In this document: piece by piece, positions 11,871-23,719 of the stretch
Numbering within the stretch: position 1 is the first letter of the stretch
How the letters are laid out: each line of letters begins with the position of its first letter
Assembly: GCF_964355755.1 (NCBI RefSeq)
Contig: NC_092672.1
Coordinates: 11,964,501-12,028,500, forward strand
From: Antedon mediterranea
Taxonomy: Eukaryota; Echinodermata; Crinoidea; Comatulida; Antedonidae
Direction of reading: 5' to 3'
DNA length: 64,000 nucleotides
Notes under the pieces: model-generated
The model's input: the letters and a program-made list of their open reading frames with translations, nothing else
Database searches by the model: none
Told to the model about the DNA's origin: nothing
Translations under genes and position numbers: made by a program

Positions 11871-14800
11871 CTGTTAAAAAAGATGTATTGATTTGTTGAA
11901 TTATTTAACATATTCTATCTCACACTGCTTACGTCTACGTATATTCATTACTGTAAATTTATTTGGTGAATATAATGTATCATTTAATTTTTAGAATTTT
12001 TCAGAGAATTAAAAATACCCGTTGGGCAACCTAGATACCAAAACATTAAAAACTGTAACACAAAATAGCCTCTATATTAATTTTAGTTATATTATTATAA
12101 AATTATTTGTTGTTTTATTGTCTAAGTTACTTTTATTCTAAGAATCTTAAATGAATACATATTATTAGAATACATAAATTATGTTGTAATCACAGCTTGT
12201 ATTATTATCCATCTGTGTAGTCATGATCAGACGTACTTAGCTCTCACTACTGCTAAAACTGATTGAATGTTTAGGAGACCAAATTTCTACATGCAGAAAA
12301 TGATCGGAAATAATTGATAATTTGATATTTGTTTAAAATCTTTCTAAAGACATGCTAGCTAATCAACAGAAATAATAAATATTCAAATTATTGTAAATAA
12401 TGAGTTAAATAAATGTTCGTACCTTCAACGCATGCATGTTTTCATTTTGATGGTCGATTTTCACGGGACCTAAACGAACCTCATGATCTCCAAAGTCAAA
12501 ATCACTACGATTTTGAAATACAACTGGGTCCCGTCCTCTACCTTTAAGCTCCACCAGGTTTAGAAATGCAACAACTAATGTATTGTACACAGAATCAGGA
12601 AGGAAGTCCGTAGGTGTAAGATAAAGTGATACCTTCTGTTTCTTGTCCATTTCAACTTTAAGGCTTTCATCCTTAATTTTCATCCGACATGGAACCAGGA
12701 ACATCCGGTTATCTTCGCTTTCATGCTAATGTAAAATAAGTATTTGTAGTGTTATGAACAATATAATATATAACATCGAACTATATTACTAAAATTATCT
12801 CAGATTTAGTTAAGAGCAAATTTGTTCAACTTACTTCTAATTTCTCATAGAGCAAACCAAATGTTTTCATCACTTCAGTAAAAATATCAAAACGATTTGG
12901 ATCTTCTTCTAATTCTCTTTTCCATAAATGCCGTAGCAATTTTTTCTCAAGGATCCCTTCCTTGTTAAGCTTTTTCCAAAGATTTCTTAATTGTTTCTGT
13001 TTCCAAATAATAAATACAAAAACTAATTTGTAAACGTATTCATACAACCACAATAAATGTTGACAACAAACAACTAACTAAAAGTAATCATGTATCCACA
13101 TGTCAATATTTTAAATCCGTTTTGTGACAATTATTTTGCTGCTAACCTTATCTACTTACCACTTCAATAGTTGGTTCAACCACTGTGATCACTTTTGTCA
13201 CCATTTCAATCATGTAAAGATTTGTTATCACTGTGTTTCTTAATTTCTTGTTAGTACTTGAATACATGATAACTCCAATGTCATTCAGGTACGCTATGGC
13301 AGTGTATAGCCCATTTTTTGAAATTCCACATTCAGTGCCGATTTTAGATGTCTAATGCAAATTAATAACAAAATAGAATTTATTGAATTTGATGATTAAA
13401 TATTGTTATTTTCCTTTAAAATAATTGTAAACAGCTTATTGTTGAATAAAACATAATTTTATCTAACATTCTTCCTTTTGACTTGACATTTTAGAAATCG
13501 CATTGTCGAGAACGCCTATTTCTGGTTAAATGTAACTGTTTCCTTGCATTTTTTATATTTATTTTACATTATCTTTGTTCAGTTTTTTTAGGATGATAAC
13601 TAGCTTTTATTAACATTACGAAACAAACAATTAAAATGTTTGATTTCATTAATAATTTTAGTTGCTCATGTTTTGCGGGAACAACTAAAACAAGAAAAAT
13701 AGTACAATAATGATGAAGACTCCCAAATACTAAAAAATGACAAGACATCTATATTTACTATTGTAATATTAATTCACATCACTGGCTCGAGAAAAGAACT
13801 TGGCAACATTTATTTATTTTATTTATTTATTTATTACCATATTTACTGAGGGTAGCCTATCCAGTAAAAGTAATTGTTACCGTATAGTACACTTTTTTTA
13901 ATAAGATAATAAATTATTTTTGTACCAGCGTTCATACTCTATGTGTTTTATAAATCTGTGTTTACAGTTGTGACAACATAAAATAAACGATTATACATTT
14001 AAACAAAATACTTACCTCAGTAAAAGTAATACACAGTGTTGTTTTTCCAATTTCTTGCAACTGTTCTTGCAAATCCGCCCATTTTAATGGGACACTTCTC
14101 ACCATGGCCTTCATATAACGACCAACGTTTCTCCTTAGTTGTTTTATACCTTCATGCGATTTTACAGTGTTATCCACCATGTACATCTCACGATCTACAG
14201 GATCGGCATATGGCATTCCTTCCATTTTTTCAAACATTTTACGAAACTTATCCTCCACTTCCTTTAATAAAAAAGTTTTTTCATAAATACAAGCTATAAC
14301 AACAACAAAAATGTAATTATTCTTACAAACTGTTATTTCATATTCTGATTTGAATAAGTCTAACAGATAATTACACTTAATATACGATTTAATTCGTAGG
14401 CTATGCTATTTAAATTTCATCACTGTATCGGTTTTAACTAATTCAGAATTAATCCTGTCCGTGTATACCACATACTGTACCATTGAAAAATTGTAAGCTT
14501 ATTTAATGTTAATGTACGTCTGTTACCTTGATCCAATTTTTGGATTTTGACTTTTTACTAAATGTGTCCATATGTGTAGCAACCAAACAGATAGGAGGTG
14601 ACTCAATGATCTTGCCATCAATATTAATGGGACTTCCTGGACCATGTTGTGCCACAGTATGTTCATAAATGGACCTTATCCAGAACATATTCATTTCCGA
14701 ATTGGTCATTCCTAGTGTACTCTAAAATCACAAATAAAATGCAATCTTATAAAGTAATCTAAAATATTCTCAATAACAAAGATATGCATATTTAATAAAG

Positions 14801-17800
14801 TGTATTCGAGCAAATAAGTAGGTACTGTAGGCACTTACTGTAATTGAATCTCGCGGATTAGCTGGTTCATCCAAGTTATCACACGCATTAAACGCTACAC
14901 AGTAGGATACTCTATTTGTGAGGAAAAACTAAACAAAATACAATTGATAATAATAACTTTTTTTTATACTCCAACACATTTATTAGGGATGTGTTAATTG
15001 ATACATGCAATAATACTTTATTGAAAATGTTATACCACAACACAATGTCGTACTGTCACTATGAGCAAATATCTTTATATTTTAATAATCATTTAACATA
15101 TGAAACAAAAACTATAGAACAAACGAAAAAATACATGAATCAAATAAAATTTTAAAATATAATTTAAAGGTCTGTTTAATAAAATAGATACGTAAACAAG
15201 CAAATCAAGACCCTTTTTTTAAACATGCAGCAATAAATTTATTTTTTAATTTTTAAGACATTTTTAAGTAATAGCAAATAACAAAATAGGAACATACCCT
15301 ATGCGTTATGTAGTAGTCCAGTTGACCTGCGTAGTCCCATATCGTAGTTACGTCACTTGGAATACTTTCTGAATCATCACTTTTTACAAATTTCCTAAAC
15401 TTTTTCATCGCCCAACTATCTTTCTGTCTTCGCTTTTTTATTTTAGCAACAACTTTTCTTTGAATTGAGTCGGGAATTGTCAGATTTTCATTTAGTTGAC
15501 TCTCTACATTCAAATAATTACTACAAATCAATGGTGTGTGTGTAAATTAGATATGGATATGGATAGATGGACTGGTCTGATTTTTTGTGATTAGACATAA
15601 TGAATGTTATAAAGGATAAGTAAGTGTATACAATAAATAAATACATTAGTCAGGATAATTAAAGAATTGAACGAGCAGCGAATATTATTCATTGCCCAGT
15701 TTTAATACCGGTACCAATGCAATATTTGCATTTTAATACATTTATATGTTTGCAACAAGAACAACCGCACTCTTCCATACATATTATTTTATTAAATATA
15801 AAGAGTCCAACCCTTTTTTGCCGAATTCTCTGCCAATGACGTGCAATCAGACTCTCTAGAATCTGATGTAGAAGCCTCGCATAAAGGAAGTTCGTTGAAA
15901 GATGTTCTTTCTTTCATCTTTAATGTAATTTCTTCCACTACAGCGTCTTCAAATATTCGCTGGGTTTGCTTGAATCTCAAGTTTTCTGTCGGCGAAAATG
16001 TATAACTAAAAATAATTATTTGTGTCATGTTGCACTCATAACGAATAAAATGGTTATAGTTTTATATACTAGAGCACTGAAATATCACTTATAGGCCTGT
16101 ATAAGCTCCACAGCTCTAAAGTACTACTTTATATTAATAATAATGAAACAATAATATAAACAACACTCCTATGAAGTTATAGTGTTTATTTCAGCATCAG
16201 CATGTATAATACACTACATTAATTTGTTATTTACATTAAATTGGTTTATTTACTTTACAAAACCTAAACAATAAACTAAAATATTAATTTCTCTTTCTTG
16301 TCATGAAATTAATTTGCTGTTATTAATTCGCGTGCTGACTTGATAGGTCTATAGTAAAGTGATTAAAATGCGAAAAACCAAACTTTATTTATGCAAAATA
16401 ATCGTCAATACGTATTATATTATTGATGTTTATTTGAACACTTTAAAAATATTTAAAAAAATAATCAAACCTTCTACTGAATACACAGAGTCAGAAGATA
16501 TAGAACATTCAAAATCAGATATTGAAGGTGTTGAAACTGCACCTTGTAAATGGAATTTGGTTCCAGTTGACGTTTGTTTTTCCATCTTTGCTGTGATGTG
16601 TTCAGGCGTTTTCTGGGATGTTCCTGCAATTCATTCATATATATTTTTGATACAATATATAAAATGTCTAACATTTCACTTTTATGTATGTTTCTATACT
16701 GTATGAGTGCATCTTAACCAATACAGTTTGTTTAGAATAATAAAAATACCCTTGTAATATAAATTGTAGTAGACATTCATCATACCTGTTTTTACTGGAT
16801 CCAAAGAAGAGATTGCTGATGATTCCAGTTGGAAATCAGATTTAGATGTTGACATATCTGAACTTCCTTCGCCATCATCCATTTCTTCTTTTATTAACTG
16901 TGTTGCAAGTTTTTCTGCAAGTGCATCTTCCCGTATTTTCTTGTTGAGCTCCATAACTGTAAAAAAACACAAGGTGAAATAAGGTTGTACGGTACACATC
17001 ATAGAAAATAAATTAAATACTAAAATTAGAAAAATGAGATATATCATCAAATCACCGGTAAATAAAATAAATATAATATGTAGGTCATTTATGTAATTAT
17101 TGACCAAAATGCATTTTTAAGTATTTATTAAAAATATTATTTCCAATGTACCTTACCGGTACTTATTTACCTTAATTATGGTACTAATAAATCTCTATAC
17201 AAAAATTGGCCAAAGCAGGCAAGTATGCGTATGTTGAAGGAAGAGAGAGTTTCTCTCTTTTGTGGGGACAGCCCACTTTGAACGAACAGTTAATGTGTCA
17301 TTTGTTATGGTTGAATTCTTCTTTTCAAACTTACCGTCGATATCTTCCTTCTTCCACTTGTCACAGTCTTTTCCAATTGCTTGAAACAATGTCGTTGTAA
17401 TAACAATACTATCAGTAGATAGTTCGTTGGAATTAAATCTATAATAATGAATAATGAACTCCAAAAGGTCGGATTTAATGAAAGTAGAATGTATCCAATT
17501 GTTCATCTTAAAATATTAATATATTTAAAATAAAAACGAAGTGAAGATCACAAGTAAATAAGCTGTATATTGATGAAGACCATATATATTTTATTGGTGC
17601 ATCTTATAAAATAACTTGGTTCTTTTGTTACCTTAGTCCAAGCATGGCCTTTACACAGCTAGTTTTTCCAGCACCTTCTTTCCCGAGAAACACACATCTT
17701 GAATTTACAACTGCAATCTCACCATTTTCAAGTTCATTTTGAAATGATCTAACTGCCCTCTCACCTCTAGCTAATATTTCATCTGGAACTAAATTGCAAT

Positions 17801-20800
17801 TAAAATGAATGCAAAATATACAAAAACAAATGTAAAAATACAAATATTTTACACTTAAGAATCAATTCGAAGCCATAGTTTTAACAATGTCATTATGACT
17901 GCTCATCTTTGTCACATTCATACAGTTCAAAGGTTCAGTACAATTTTAAATGTGTGTCATTAGTAATATACTGTTTAATATTCATGATGCAAAACTCAAG
18001 AAAAGTGTATTAATGCAAACTTACTGTCAAATAACTTCAATATCTTATTTTTCGTCTGTTGGGAGATTAGAATATTTTCCTTCAAAGCAAACAGATGCAG
18101 GTGTTTCTCCTCGCTATACAAAAAAATGTATTAAAGTATTATCCACTGTTACTTTACTAATACTAGTAATGTACATAATCCGGATTGTAATGAATACATT
18201 TATAAGCCAATAACGTGCACACGTTAATATGACACAATCTGAGTACCTTTGCACTAGCCAACACCAACACTAACTGCTCTACCATTTAATGTTTAATGTG
18301 ATTGAATACGGTACACTTTAAAAATGCTATTGAAAATTTGTATAAAAGAATAGTCGATACTGATTAAATGTACATGTTAATTATCGCATCTATGAGAATG
18401 TACCCCAATGCTAACATAATGACTTTAAATAATTAGCGCCCTTTCTGATATTCTTTAGCTCCATGTTAATAACATACTCCTAATCAAAATAAGAGTATAC
18501 CTTGGATATAGGCGTAATGGTTTGCTTAATAAGCACAATTTAAAAATGCAAATTCAATTTTGCATTAATTGACGGTACCTTGTTTCTTGCTCTAAGTGAT
18601 GCTCCGTGGGCTATGAGACTGTTCACAATTTCTAAATCACCAATACTGCTAAAGCTGACGTGTCCATGTAGCGGTGTGTTTCCCTCCTGGAAAGCAGAAA
18701 GTTTTATGTATTATAATATACATTTTACACGTTTGATACTAGAACTAAGGTTTAAACACATATATTGTATTATTATCTTTCAGTAGGACTTCGATGATCA
18801 TCCCTGCCAAATCGCCAGGACTTGTCTGGTGGGTGTAGGCCAACTGGAAATGCGTCTGACAAGTGGACAGCAGGGAATGAGTCCAACGGATGTGAAGCAT
18901 GTCTATTGATTATAGATTATAGAATGAAAGTTAGATGATAAATCTTAATTGGGGTAAAAAATTAACTTCATTAATGTAAACGGGGTCCCATCGTTTTATT
19001 ATTTTTTATGAAATCATACACATAAGCGCCATTATTGGTTCGGCATCATAGTCCTCATGGTTTATGGTAAAAAAATTGTCAAGTAAATGGAGTATGTTGT
19101 TAATTGTCTACGATAGACCACAGTACATCATTACTGTAAATAATACAACTAGTTGATTTTAATTGGGACGTGGAGAGGTGTTAGCAATGAACATAATTTT
19201 GAAAGTATTGGTATTAACGTCTTGTTAAATGCGGCAGCTATATGATGTTTAAAATAATTTAAACTCACTTTGATAAATAAATATGACTTTTTTTCAAAAT
19301 AAAAATAAATTAAACAAATCCAAGGTTTGTTTATACGGGAGCTCATTTAGATTAACTTATATTGTTAATTAATACAAATGATAACGTTATTGATTTTTTA
19401 ATCATTTTGAAAGAGTAATTTACATTGTTTGTTATATAGATACAGACGGGTTAGCGCTGAACACATTTTAAAACTATTAATTTAGCGTCTTGTTCAACGT
19501 GTCTATGTAGCGGTGTGTTTCCATTCTGAAAAGTAGAAAGTTAGATTAAACTTGAGACATTTTTTTAAGAATACAGGTATTATTATATTACATATTTATC
19601 TTTTTCTATATTAATTTTCTAATTCATTAAGAGTGACTGTAAATTATATAGAAAAACCTGGTATTAAGAAAATAATACAACTTGCTGATTTTAATTATTA
19701 TAATACAGACGGGTTAGCAATGAACACATTTTAAGAAAATAATACAACTTGCTGATTTTAATTATTATAATACAGACGGGTTAGCATTGAACACATTTTA
19801 GAAGTATTGTTCAATCTAAAACGCTACAGCTACACGATTTTTAATATATTTTAAATTGTATTTCTGCTTTGATAATAACTATTATATTGTTTCCAATGAA
19901 AACACATTAAACGAATCTATGGTTTGCTTATAACGGGAGATAATGTAAATTAACTTATAGTGTTAACTAATACAAATAATTACGTTAATGATTTAAATCA
20001 TTGTATAAGAGTAATTTACATTGTTTGTTGCTGTGATTGATGCTCCGTGAGCCATAAGACTGTTCACTATCTCTACATTACCATCGCCAAGTGCAACGTG
20101 TCTATGTAGCGGTGTGTTTCCATCCTGGAAAGAAGAAAGTTAGATTAAACTTGACGCTTTTTTTCAAGAATACAGGTATTACTTTATTACATATTTTCCT
20201 TTTCTATATCAATTGTGTAGTTCATTGAGAGTTAACTGTAGATTATATAGATAGATATATTATATACACTTTTCCAATGAAAAACACATTAAACGAATCT
20301 TGGGTTTGCTTATAACGGGAGATAATGTAAATTAACTTGTAGTGTTAACTAATACAAATAATTACGTTAATGATTTTAAGTCATGGTAAAGGAGTAATTT
20401 ACATTGTCTGTTGCTGTGATTGAATCTCCGTGAGCTATGAGACTGTTCACTATCTCTACATTATCACGGCCCCACCAAACGTGTTCATGTAGCGGTGTGT
20501 TTCCATCCTGGAAAGAAGAAAGTTAGATTAAACAACTTGACGCATTTTTTATGCGAATACAGGTAGTATTATATTTCATATATATCCTTTTCTACATTCA
20601 TTTTCTAATTCATTAAAAGTGACTGTAGATTATATAGAATGACCTGGTATTAAAAAAATAATAAAACTTGCTGATTTAAATTATTATAATGCAGAAGGGT
20701 TAGCAATGAACACATTTTAAAAGTATTAATTTAGCGTCTTTTTCGATCTAAAACGCTACAGCTACACGATGTTTAATATATTTTAAATTGTATTTTTGCT

Positions 20801-21057
20801 TTGATAATAACTATACATTTTTCCAATGAAAAACACAATCAATGAATCTAGGGTTTGCTTATAACGGGAGATAATGTAAATTAACTTGTAGTGTTAACTA
20901 ATACAAATAATTACATTAATCCTTTTTAATTCATTGTAAAAGAGTAATTTACATTGTTTGTTGCTGTGATTGATACTCCATGGGTTATGAGACTGTTCAC
21001 TATCTCAACATTACCACTGCCCAACCTAACGTGATCATGTAGCGGTGTGTTTCCATT
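10491..21057 (-). CDS. Gene A: ankyrin-Roc-COR protein with two C-terminal death-effector-like domains (5' end not found)
   Basis: Exons in transcription order (minus strand): 21057-20953, 20507-20403, 20124-20020, 18686-18579 (ankyrin); 18109-18025; 17788-17632, 17438-17335, 16956-16786, 16623-16471, 15985-15812, 15503-15298, 14928-14839, 14721-14527 (Roc); 14261-14016, 13351-13160, 12996-12835, 12725-12423 (COR and following region); 11870-11790, 11694-11487, 11258-11223, 11020-10491. All use GT-AG borders, phases agree and the sum is 3516 nt, about 1171 codons plus a TAG stop. Roc motifs present are GKEGAGKTS (P-loop), STDSI (switch I), WDYAGQ (G3) and ATHMD (G4). ROCO proteins are GTPases signalling through dimerising COR domains; the domain order recalls DAPK1 without a visible kinase. 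The first exon and promoter were not recognised, so more N-terminal repeats are possible. A role in death or immune signalling is inferred. Confidence 0.85.
12423..14261 (-). CDS. Gene A COR-domain exons
   Basis: Exon 14016-14261 begins the COR domain, with MVDNTVKS, a regularly spaced LRRNVG and VPLKWADLQ, matching the COR opening (NT...LR...P..W..L). Exon 13160-13351 has AYLNDIGVIMYSS and the basic KKLRNTVITN, the classic (F/Y)LNDIGVI COR core. Exon 12835-12996 has LWKKLNKEGIL and HLWK, the winged-helix part. Exon 12423-12725 continues with a 101-residue beta-rich segment (FLVPCRM, YLTPTDFLP, FGDHEVRLG). COR is the dimerisation module that works with Roc. The four exons are phase 0 and each has a close counterpart in gene B, except the first, whose B copy would lie outside the window. 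Confidence 0.88.
14527..18109 (-). CDS. Gene A linker and Roc GTPase exons
   Basis: Exon 18025-18109 links the ankyrin repeats to Roc and ends in phase 1. Exon 17632-17788 carries the P-loop GKEGAGKTS. Exon 17335-17438 carries switch I (FNSNELSTDSI). Exons 16786-16956, 16471-16623 and 15812-15985 encode about 165 residues rich in Ser, Thr, Glu and Lys with no recognised motif. The 15298-15503 exon holds the basic KIKKRRQK stretch and G3, WDYAGQLDYYITHR. The 14839-14928 exon continues FFLTNRVSYCVAFNACD, and 14527-14721 has the G4-like CLVATHMD. The acceptors at 15985 and 15503 were chosen to keep phase, and their polypyrimidine tracts are weak. Confidence 0.82.
18579..21057 (-). CDS. Gene A ankyrin-repeat exons (four intact copies)
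   Basis: Four separate phase-0 exons each encode one ankyrin repeat of 35-36 residues: 20953-21057, 20403-20507, 20020-20124 and 18579-18686. Each starts after a CCAG acceptor with (D/E/N)GNTPLH, contains EIVNSL and HGxS, and ends at a donor (AAT|GTAAAT in three, AAG|GTACCG in the fourth). Ankyrin repeats bind partner proteins. The first three differ by a handful of residues, and the intron sequence around them is also repeated, so this is recent exon-plus-intron tandem duplication. Repeats upstream of 21057 were looked for and not recognised. Confidence 0.88.
19495..19525 (-). pseudogene. Broken ankyrin exon remnant in gene A
   Basis: On the minus strand an acceptor TTTTCAG is followed by the first ten codons of an ankyrin exon (NGNTPLHRHV). 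Similarity then stops abruptly and runs into intron-type sequence. The rest of the exon, with its donor, is missing, so a deletion has removed this fifth repeat copy. Confidence 0.75.
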
Positions 21058-22626
21058 CTGGAAAGAAGAAAGTTAGTATTATTATATTTCATATTTTTCT
21101 TTTCTACATTCATTTTCTAATTCATTAAGAGGGAATGTAAATTATATGGAAATACCTGGTATTAAAAAAATAATGACTAACTGATTTCAATTAAGACATG
21201 CAGAGGATTTAGCAATGAACATCATTTTGAATGTATTGATGTTAGCGTCTTGTTTAATCTAAAATTCGACAGCTGTACATGATGTTTAAATATCGTAAAT
21301 TATATGGTGATGGTTAATAACTAAAAATAATATAATTTATTAAATTAATAAACATATTCCTACACCTGGACATTTCGTTTAGATTCAAGTAAACTTTCAT
21401 GAATACTGAATTTGTAGATATGTATGTATTTACATAACATAATTGCAAATTCCAACAATACACACTACGGTGAATTCAATAAATATTTTGTTATATTATT
21501 AATCTACTATCCATCCCACCTTCATCCTACAATAAAAAAAAATATTACGTAATTCGTTTCTCCCATTTGCTATGAGGCTTTTGAATGCAAGCTATGTGTA
21601 TGTATCGTGTTATATGACATTTGCCTTTTTGTTATATTTGTTGCATTTGTATTTTATCCTATTGGTGACGTACTGTCTGTAGTTTACCATTTTTTTTTCT
21701 ACTACGAATAATAACGTTAATGATTTAAATAATAGTAAATCTCTGTCAACGCTACCAAACTGTATCAATAAAGTGTCGTACTGTCTGTATTTTACCAATT
21801 GTATCATATCTTTACTTTATTTATTTAATATGTGACAAGCAGGAAAGTTTGTTTTACATTTCTCAGAGCTTGTTGGTATTTCATCATAATTACATTTTTC
21901 ACAAATTAAAATATTGTGGTTTAGGGCCTACATAGTTATTCTACCGTATCAACAGTGACGCAACTTCCGGGTTCCCATGAGAGGCACGACCAGTGTCCGC
22001 TAAGATCATTGTACTTCCAGAACCGCGACAGGTCAGACGTGTGCGCTAGTTGGATATTGTTTCTTTGGATACATACGGCGTGAGGATCATCGCAGTTGTG
22101 GGCTTCATAAAAGGTAACGTTAAAATTTTGCTTTAGGTGTAGTTGCTAGAGGACTGGGCGGACTGTATTACCGTACGGACGCCCTTAATTTAGCCTATAT
22201 GTCTTTATTTCTATCTCCTTATCTTATGATGAATTCGGAGTAGGCTATTATAAATTGGGAATGATGGCGTGCAAGTGAGGCTATATGCGTGGTCGCCATC
22301 TTTAATCTATGGAATGTTATGCAGGCTGTGGCATGCCGCATATTTTTGTTAAAGGGAAAGTAAGTTACTCGTTTCCCTAATGCAGTGTTTTGTTTTACAC
22401 CTGCACAATGGAGAGTAAGCTGATAGTCTCCGTTCACTCAATTAGCCAATGCGTTAAAAAGGCTATAATTTATAATTTATAAATTCATTGCTATATCAGG
22501 CGGTTGTTGGGCCTTCTACTATACTACTAGGCCTAGAGCAGGCCTATTACCATAGAGATATTATAATTTCTCTATGCTATTACTAATTAATAGTAGGTAT
22601 TGCTAGCTAGGCCTTGACTGGCAAAT
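21058..22626. other. Intron or intergenic sequence upstream of gene A's visible exons
   Basis: At 21061-21300 the intron-type repeat seen between the ankyrin exons continues. At 21660-21800 a short duplicated block contains GTACTGTCTGTA. From about 21950 to 22130 the base composition becomes GC-richer. On the plus strand this stretch ends at an AAAAG|GTAACG donor near 22113, compatible with the spliced leader of the DIRS element that follows. No exon of gene A was recognised. Confidence 0.45.
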
Positions 22627-23710
22627 GTGCATGTATGCGAGTATACTAAGCAGGTCATGACCTTAATGGTATGTCTGTTGCATACAGGTGTTAAGCGATT
22701 TTCTAATATGGCAGAACATGATGGCTCGCCAGGTGGTGCAGCTTTTAGTGTTGGTGATAAATTAAAGGAGGAGTTGATTAACTCGATGTCGTCAATGGTG
22801 GCCAGCATGAAGCAAGATTTGGTTCAACAAGTCAAAGACATGGTTGACTTCACAGAAGAGCCTGATGAGGGCCAGTCCTATATGCCTGTGTGGTTGGATG
22901 ATGAGCTCCCCGCTGCACAAACAGCACAGCGCATTGATGAGTACACAAGTGGGCCAGAGGAGGTAGCTACAGCTAGTCAAACCAGTGATTTTGCTGACGT
23001 AGCAGCTGAATTTAGTACAACCACACTTACAGGGCCAGCTGTGGATGATAAATTGGCTATAATTGTAAGTGACCTGATTAGTGGAAGGATACTCCCTGCA
23101 AAGATGACTGAGCTTACTGGAAAATATCTTCGACCACTCAACTGTGAAATGCTAATCACACCCAAGGTGAACTTACCTGTGTGGGGCCAGTTGAAACCTT
23201 CTACCAGGACCAATGATGTTGGGTTGCAGAAAGTGCAGGCACTGTTCGTAAACTCTATGTATGCTCTCGCTCCAAGCATGTCACTAGGCCTCAGGTGATT
23301 TGAAAACTACATTGACGCATGCACTGGTTATAGCGCTGACTGCAAACCGGGAGTTTAACCTGAAGCGAAGGGAGATGTTAAAACCAGACCTTAACGCACG
23401 ATTTGTTGCACTCTGTGGGGTGACGACTCCCATAACCACAGAGCTCTATGGAGATGATGTTACCAAACAGATAGACGATCTCTTCAAATCAAACAAACTT
23501 GGCGAGAAATTATCAGGTGCTAGAAGAGGTCGGGGTCGTGGATACCACCCATATGCAGGAGCCAGACGAGTTGGTTTCCGCAGCCGAGGTGGAAGTCGCT
23601 CAGGGTTCCAGAGGTACCAGTCAAACCAGTCTTTTTTAGGAGGAAAGGGCTCCTACCAACGCAGACAGGGAGCCCGGCTGGCTGCTCAACCAAAGGGAAA
23701 TCGAGAGTAG
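22627..23710 (+). pseudogene. gag: DIRS-like gag, frame-disrupted
   Basis: Two adjoining frames, 22627-23298 and 23300-23710, make one Gag-like protein. The likelier start is the ATG at 22708 (MAEHDGSPGG), just after a CATACAG splice acceptor near 22687. The first frame ends with the conserved DIRS Gag block (KYLRPLNC, VNLPVWGQL, DVGLQKVQ). The second continues with REMLKPDLN, TELYGDD and a Gly/Arg-rich tail (RRGRGRG and further RG runs) expected to bind nucleic acid. The frame changes at the TGA near 23298, so this copy cannot make full Gag without frameshifting. Confidence 0.8.
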
Positions 23711-23719
23711 AGGTCAGTT

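Noticed and set aside
18025-18109. Reading this exon as another ankyrin repeat (RGETPASV frame)
   Set aside because: That frame hits a TAA within 23 codons, whereas the acceptor four bases further in keeps phase with both neighbouring exons.
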